Assembly (NCBI RefSeq): GCF_033473495.1
Contig: NC_088941.1
Span: forward strand, 806,001 to 870,000
From: Cercospora beticola
Taxonomy: Eukaryota; Ascomycota; Dothideomycetes; Mycosphaerellales; Mycosphaerellaceae
Length of the DNA: 64,000 bases
Direction of reading: 5' to 3'
The notes beneath the pieces are model-generated. The model did not search any database, was not told the origin of the DNA, and saw only the letters and a program-made list of their open reading frames with translations. Shown in pieces: positions 58,775-64,000 of the stretch; the first letter of the stretch is position 1, and every line of letters begins with the position of its first letter. The position numbers and the translations under genes are program-made.

Positions 58775-61700
58775 TCAGTTTTTGGCCTTAGAATGCCTGA
58801 ATTGTCTACTTTGACCCGTATCTCTGGAATAATTTATGGTTGTATGCTGCTCAATCGACAAACGTGAGGCGGTATGGACCACATGTTTTCCTGGAGAAAG
58901 GGTTTTTGGCATCGGACATAGCGGAAATTCGATTGAATCCTCCTGTTTTCATCGTATTTGGCTTGTCTCTCTGCAATCTTTTCCCATTAAATGCTGCTCA
59001 AGTTGCAGATTTGTGGCGATGCTGACTGAAGAATTCCCTAGAGAAAGCGTGTTGGGGCATCGAACATAGCGAAAATTTGATAAAATCCTACTGTTTTCAT
59101 CGTATTTGGCTAGTGTCTCTGGAAGAATCACTCGTTGAATGCTGCTCAATTGATAGATTTATGACGACGTGGACCCAAAATGGTTCCAGAGAGAGGCCTT
59201 TGAAGCATGCGACATAGCGATTTCGATCGAATTGTTGCTATTTCCGAAAGCATTTGACCCATGTCTCTGAAAGAATCTGCTGCTGCATGCTGCTCAATTT
59301 AAAGCTCCGCAGCGATATTGACTAAATGTTTTGCCAGAGTCACATTTTTAAAGCTCTGGACATAGCGATGTTTGAATCAATTTCTGCTATTTTGATCGAT
59401 TTTTGCTTGTGTCTCTGGAAGAACTGTCCCTGAAACGCTTCTCAATTTACAGACACGCAGCGATATCGACCAAATGTTGTTCCGGAGTGATGATTTTTGA
59501 GCACTTGACATAGTCATTTTTGCGTGAATTCTAAGGTTTTCGAGCGAATTCTGCTAGTATCTCCGGAAGAGTCTTCACTTGCAAGCTCTCGGATCTGCAG
59601 ATTCATAGCGATGCGGACTGAAATGATTCTTGGAAACAGGTTTTGGAGCGTTTGACATAGCCATTTCTGAACAATTTTGGCTTGTTTCTCTGGAAGAATC
59701 TCTCATTGAACGCTCTTGAATCTGCAAATCTTGGGCGATGCGGACTAAAACGAGTATTGGAGACAGGTTTCGGAGTGTTTGACATAGCCATTTTCGAATG
59801 AATTCTGCCATTTCTGGTCGCACTTTGCTTGTTTCTCCAGCTGAATCTGTTACTGAACGCTCTTGAATCTACAGATCTGCGGCGATGCAGACGACAAAGA
59901 TTCTTCGAGACAGGATCTTGAACGCTGGACACAGTGATTTTCGGATGAATTTTGCCATTTTTGTACGAATTTTACTAGTCTCTCTCGAATGATCTGTCGT
60001 ACTACGCTTCTTGATCTGCAGATCTGCAGCGATGTCGACTGAAGCTGTTCCTTGAGACAGGTTTTCGAGCGTTTGACATAGCGATTTTCGTATGGATTTT
60101 GCTAGCCTCTCTGGGAGAATTCTCCGCTGCATGCTTCTCAATATGCAGATCCGTAGCAATATGGAGCAAAGGTTTTCTCGGAGAGAGTGCTTTCGCCGTT
60201 GCACATAGCAATTTCCATGCTATTTTGAGCGAATATTGCTGGTTTCTCCGCTCAGATTTGTCGTTGCACGGTCCCCAGTCTGCTCAACTGTGACGATGCG
60301 AAGTAGAGATGTTTCTGGAAAGGCTGTTAAAGCGTTGCACATAGCCATTTTCGAACGTCAATTGCTAGTTCCTCTAGAAGAATTCTTCTTCGAAAGGAGC
60401 CTGATCTCCAGATGCTTCAGGTTTTGACCTAGAAATTTTTTAGAGAAAGGTCGATAAGCGTTGGACATAGCCATTTCTGATCAATTATAAGCCCATATTA
60501 GCATTCTCTCTCCAAGTTTTTGTCAGTTGAAGGTGCTTAATCTGCAAATCTTTCAGACTGTGGCCAGAAATAATTTTGGAGAAAGGTCCATAAGCTATGG
60601 ACATAGCGATTTCTGAACGACCTTGGGTGCAAATTGGCATGCTCTCTGGAGTATCTTGTCATTGGAAGGTGCTCAATCTGCAGACGCCCCAGAGTCTTAT
60701 CGGAGATCTGCTTGGAGTAACGTTTTGAACGATAGGACATAGCCATTTCCGAGGGAATATTGTCATTCTCTCTGGAACATTTCATCGTTGGATGTGCCCC
60801 AATCTGCAAATGACCCAAAATTTGACCAGAAATTTGTTCGGAGAAAGGTTTGAGACTGCGAGACATAGCGACTTTCAGCAAATGTTGAGCCAATATCGCC
60901 AATATCTCCACAAGAATATGATGTTGGACGGTCTCTGATATGCAGATTGCCCGGAATTGGCTCATGAATTTGTTTGGAAACAGCTTCGAGATCGTAGGGC
61001 GTAGCGATTTTTGAACGAACATTGGCAGCTTCTCCGCAATAATCTGTCGTTCGAAGGCGTCCAGTTTCCCGATGCCCCGGACTGCGGACCACATGTGTTG
61101 CGGGATCAGCTGAATTGAACGTGGACATAGCAATTTCTGAATGGATGTTGGCAGCTTCTCCGCGAGAATTTGTCGTTGGAAGGCGTCCAGTCTCCAGATG
61201 CCCCGAATCTCGGGCCATGCGTGTTGTTGAATCAGGGCGGAGGGGCGCGGACATAGCGATTCGAGAACGAATATTGTCAATCGCTCTGGAAAATACCTCG
61301 CCGGACGGCTCTGAATGTGCAGATGCGCCAAGATTGCCATTATACGTGCTGTTTGGAACATGTTTGAAGCCGTGGGACATAGCGAAAATCGAACGATTTT
61401 GCTCGTTTCTCTGGCAGAATCTGCGCTTGAAAGGTTCTGAATGTGCAGACGCCTCGGATTACGGACCACTCCCATCTCCAGAAAAGGCGTTTCAAGCGTA
61501 GGACATAGTGGAAATCGATCGAAAGTTGCAGTTCACTCTGGCAGAAAGATGCCGCAATGCCATTCAACGTACAGATACCCCGGGCTGACGACTATTGGTG
61601 CTCTTTGAGAAAGGCTTTGAACCATGGGACATAGCGAACATCGACCGACTTTTGGCCAGTCTCTCTGGGAAACTTTTCTGTTCAAAGCCGTCGAATGTGC

Positions 61701-64000
61701 AGATACTTCGGACCTGCCACTATACTTGTTGCTGGAGTAGGCGTTGCAAGCATAGGAATGGCGAAATCGATCAAGATTTGTTAGTCTCGTCAGAGAAAAC
61801 GCTGATTTGAAAGCCATCTGATGTGCAGATTTCCCAGCCTCTCGACTGCTCTTCTTACCGGAGAAAGGTCCTGAACTGTGCGACATAGCGAAAATCGATC
61901 GAAATTTGCCTTTCTCTCCGCAAAACTCAGTCACTGAATGCCATCCATTACACAGATGCAGCGGACTTTCGATCATGCCTGCAGCTGGAGAAAGCTTCAA
62001 AGCATAGCACATAGCCGTAAATGATCGGATGTCGACAAGGTCTCTGGGAGAAAGATGCCGTGAATGCCACCTGATGTACCTATGGGTCCGATCAAAGCTT
62101 AAGGTGTTGACAGAGCGACATTGTAAAGCATAAGACATAGCGAAATTCGATCGAGATTCGCTATACTCTCTAGGAGAGAGACGCTGCGCATGCCATCTAA
62201 TGTAAACATTTGCCCGATCAAGGCCGAATCTTTTAATGGAGCGACGATTCAAACTATAAGACATAGCGAAAATCGATCGAATTTAGCGATGCTCTCCAGG
62301 ATAATCCGCTATTGCATGCCATCTGGTGCAGACATCTGTCCGATCAAGGCTTAAGCTGCCGATGCAGCGAAGGCTCAATCTATGCAACATAGTCAAAAAC
62401 CAGTCGAGTAGTAATATGCTTTCCGAGAAAATCTGCCGTTCAATGGCATCTGATGTACACATCTGCCCGATCCAGGATGAAGTCGGCAATGGAGTAACGG
62501 CTTAATCTCTGCAACATGGCGAAGATCGGTACAAATCTGCCCATCGTTCTAGGAGAATTTGCTGCTGAATGGCATTCAAAGTGCAATAGCACCGGGTTTC
62601 TCACTGCAATTATTGCTCGAGAAAGGCCGCAGATTATAGGACATAGCCATTTCGCGGAAGAAAGGTTGCTTGTTTCCAGATACAGCTATCGGTCAACGCT
62701 GTTCAATCTAAAGAAGCCTCGCAGTTTGGATTGAATGTGTGTTTCGAGAGAAAGTTTTGGCCATAGGACAAAGCCAGATTGTGAACAGGCAGTGGAAGTC
62801 TCTGTAAGGATCTGCTGTTGCCAGCCATCCAATGTCTTTATCTGCAGCGAATCGAGCCAGCACTATTGCCGAAGAATCGTTTCTACCCATGGACATGGTC
62901 GTTTCGCGCAAGGAATCGTGTTTTGTCTCCAGATGCATGGAGCAGTCAACGCTATTCGATCCGAAGAAGCATCGCGTTGGGGACTCAACATGTTTTTCGA
63001 GAGACAATCTTGACCGTGGGACACAGTCGTTTCTCGCTCAGGCAGTGGATGTCTCTAGAGACGCTTAGTAGTGACAGCCATTGAATCTGCTTGTCTGCAG
63101 CGGTCCTGACCAGAGCTTTCCTTGAAGAGGGGCTGCAGACCGCGGGACATAGTGGTTCTAAGACTTGTGCAATGGATGTTTCTAAGAAAGTCGAGCTGTC
63201 AATGGAATTCAGTGGACAGATGCGAGGTGGTAGCAACTGAACATATGTCTGGAGCAACGCTTTCGACCTTCGAACATAGCCATTCCATGCATAATGCAGC
63301 GGAAATCTCTGAGAAAATCTATCATTGAATGCCGCTCAATTGGTATCTCCGTGGCAATATGGAGTACGAATCTTCCCAGAGGAAGGCTGAGATGGTGGGA
63401 CATGGCGGTTTCAAGGACATTGCAGTGGATGTCTCTGAGAGAATATGTCGTTGAATGCTCCAAGATGTGCAGATTCGTGGCAAAAGCAAGCAGAAATATT
63501 TCTGGAGAAAGGGTCAGGCCGTAGGATATAACCATTTCGCTAGCCATTAACTGGGATGGCTCTGGCTCCAGCAAGACGGTCACTGCACTTCAACGTGCCA
63601 ATCAGCTGCGATGTGACCCAAAGCTGTTGCTGGAGAGCGGTCCAGATGGTGTGACATAGCCATTTCGCGGATAGTGCAGCGGGAAGTTTCTGAATGTAGC
63701 TTTTGGTCTGTGTAACTAAGCCTGCAGCTCCGCTGCGATCCAGAGTAAGAATTTTCATGGAGAACGGGTCAGATCGTTGGACATGGCCGTTTCGCGGATC
63801 GCTCAGTCAAGTGGTTCCAGACACAGCGTGCCAGTCAATGCAGCTCAATCTTCAGATCCGCTGCGATTCGAGCCAAACGTGTTGGTGGAGAGCATTCGAG
63901 ATTTTGGGACATAGCTATTTCGCAGCTGATTCAGTAGGATGTTCTCCAGCAGAGATTGGTCATCGATGCAACTCAATCTGCAGATGTTTTGCGATCTGAG
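58775..64000. repeat. diverged tandem array, about 40 units of roughly 126 bp
   Basis: From about 58775 to the window end, a motif close to GGACATAGCGATTTC recurs 39 times by eye (e.g. at 58916, 59060, 59206, 60073, 60598, 61123, 61373, 61625, 61880, 62131, 62384, 62637, 62892, 63144, 63398, 63650 and 63905). Between recurrences the order is constant: a TCTCTGGNAGAAT block, a TTGAATGC..CTCAAT block, a TGCAGAT block, then GGAGAAAGG before the next motif. Spacing is about 119-154 bp up to 61.0 kb and 124-129 bp after that. Units are strongly diverged. No known transposon, rRNA or gene is recognised inside, and the array continues past the right edge. Confidence 0.9.

Noticed and set aside
58775..64000. 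CRISPR array, snoRNA cluster or tRNA cluster as explanation for the tandem repeat
   Set aside because: Units have no unique spacers between short identical repeats, no consistent C/D boxes at the right spacing and no tRNA A/B boxes; this is also eukaryotic DNA.

Overview
The window is nuclear DNA from a filamentous ascomycete fungus, most likely a Dothideomycete. The genes are spaced, lie on both strands, and carry short introns (49-118 bp) with GTRNGT-type donors, several with a GCTAAC-type branch site. The protein set (GID/WDR26, THO2, JARID1-type demethylase, Rad16, Rad14, Slx1, proteasome alpha4, FUN14, fungal sulfotransferase) is typical of Pezizomycotina. The class-level placement is an inference from overall feel, not from a search.

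Layout. 0-10 kb: a GH72-like glucanosyltransferase with an altered active site, a WDR26/Gid7-like CTLH-WD40 protein, an ELO fatty acid elongase and a small bHLH factor with the SREBP-type tyrosine. 11.8-16.4 kb: a large fungal protein of unknown function. 17-25 kb, minus strand: a FUN14 protein and the 2,343-residue THO2 subunit. 27-34 kb: Rad16, a secreted TAP-like alpha/beta hydrolase and a P-loop sulfotransferase-like protein. 34.5-35.2 kb: a small secreted protein with cysteines repeatedly spaced exactly 14 residues apart. 37-41 kb: Rad14, a mitochondrial FAD-linked D-2-hydroxyacid dehydrogenase, and proteasome alpha4. 42-50 kb: a JmjN-ARID-PHD-JmjC histone demethylase divergent from Slx1. 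50-55 kb: a membrane/coiled-coil protein, a PhyH-type dioxygenase, and an O6-alkylguanine-DNA alkyltransferase with an added N-terminal domain. 56-58.4 kb: three tandem paralogues of a very small basic protein with a Myb/SANT-like head. From about 58.77 kb to the end of the window lies a diverged tandem array of roughly 40 units of about 126 bp, which no gene explains and which runs off the right edge.

Four genes act in DNA repair: Rad16 and Rad14 in nucleotide excision repair, Slx1 in joint-molecule resolution, and the alkyltransferase in direct reversal. The most unusual items are the 126-bp array, the 14-residue cysteine-ladder secreted protein, and the three-gene Myb-like tandem cluster next to the array. 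Exon boundaries were inferred by hand from splice signals, reading phase and family motifs; intergenic stretches are described as empty only to the extent that I could see nothing in them.
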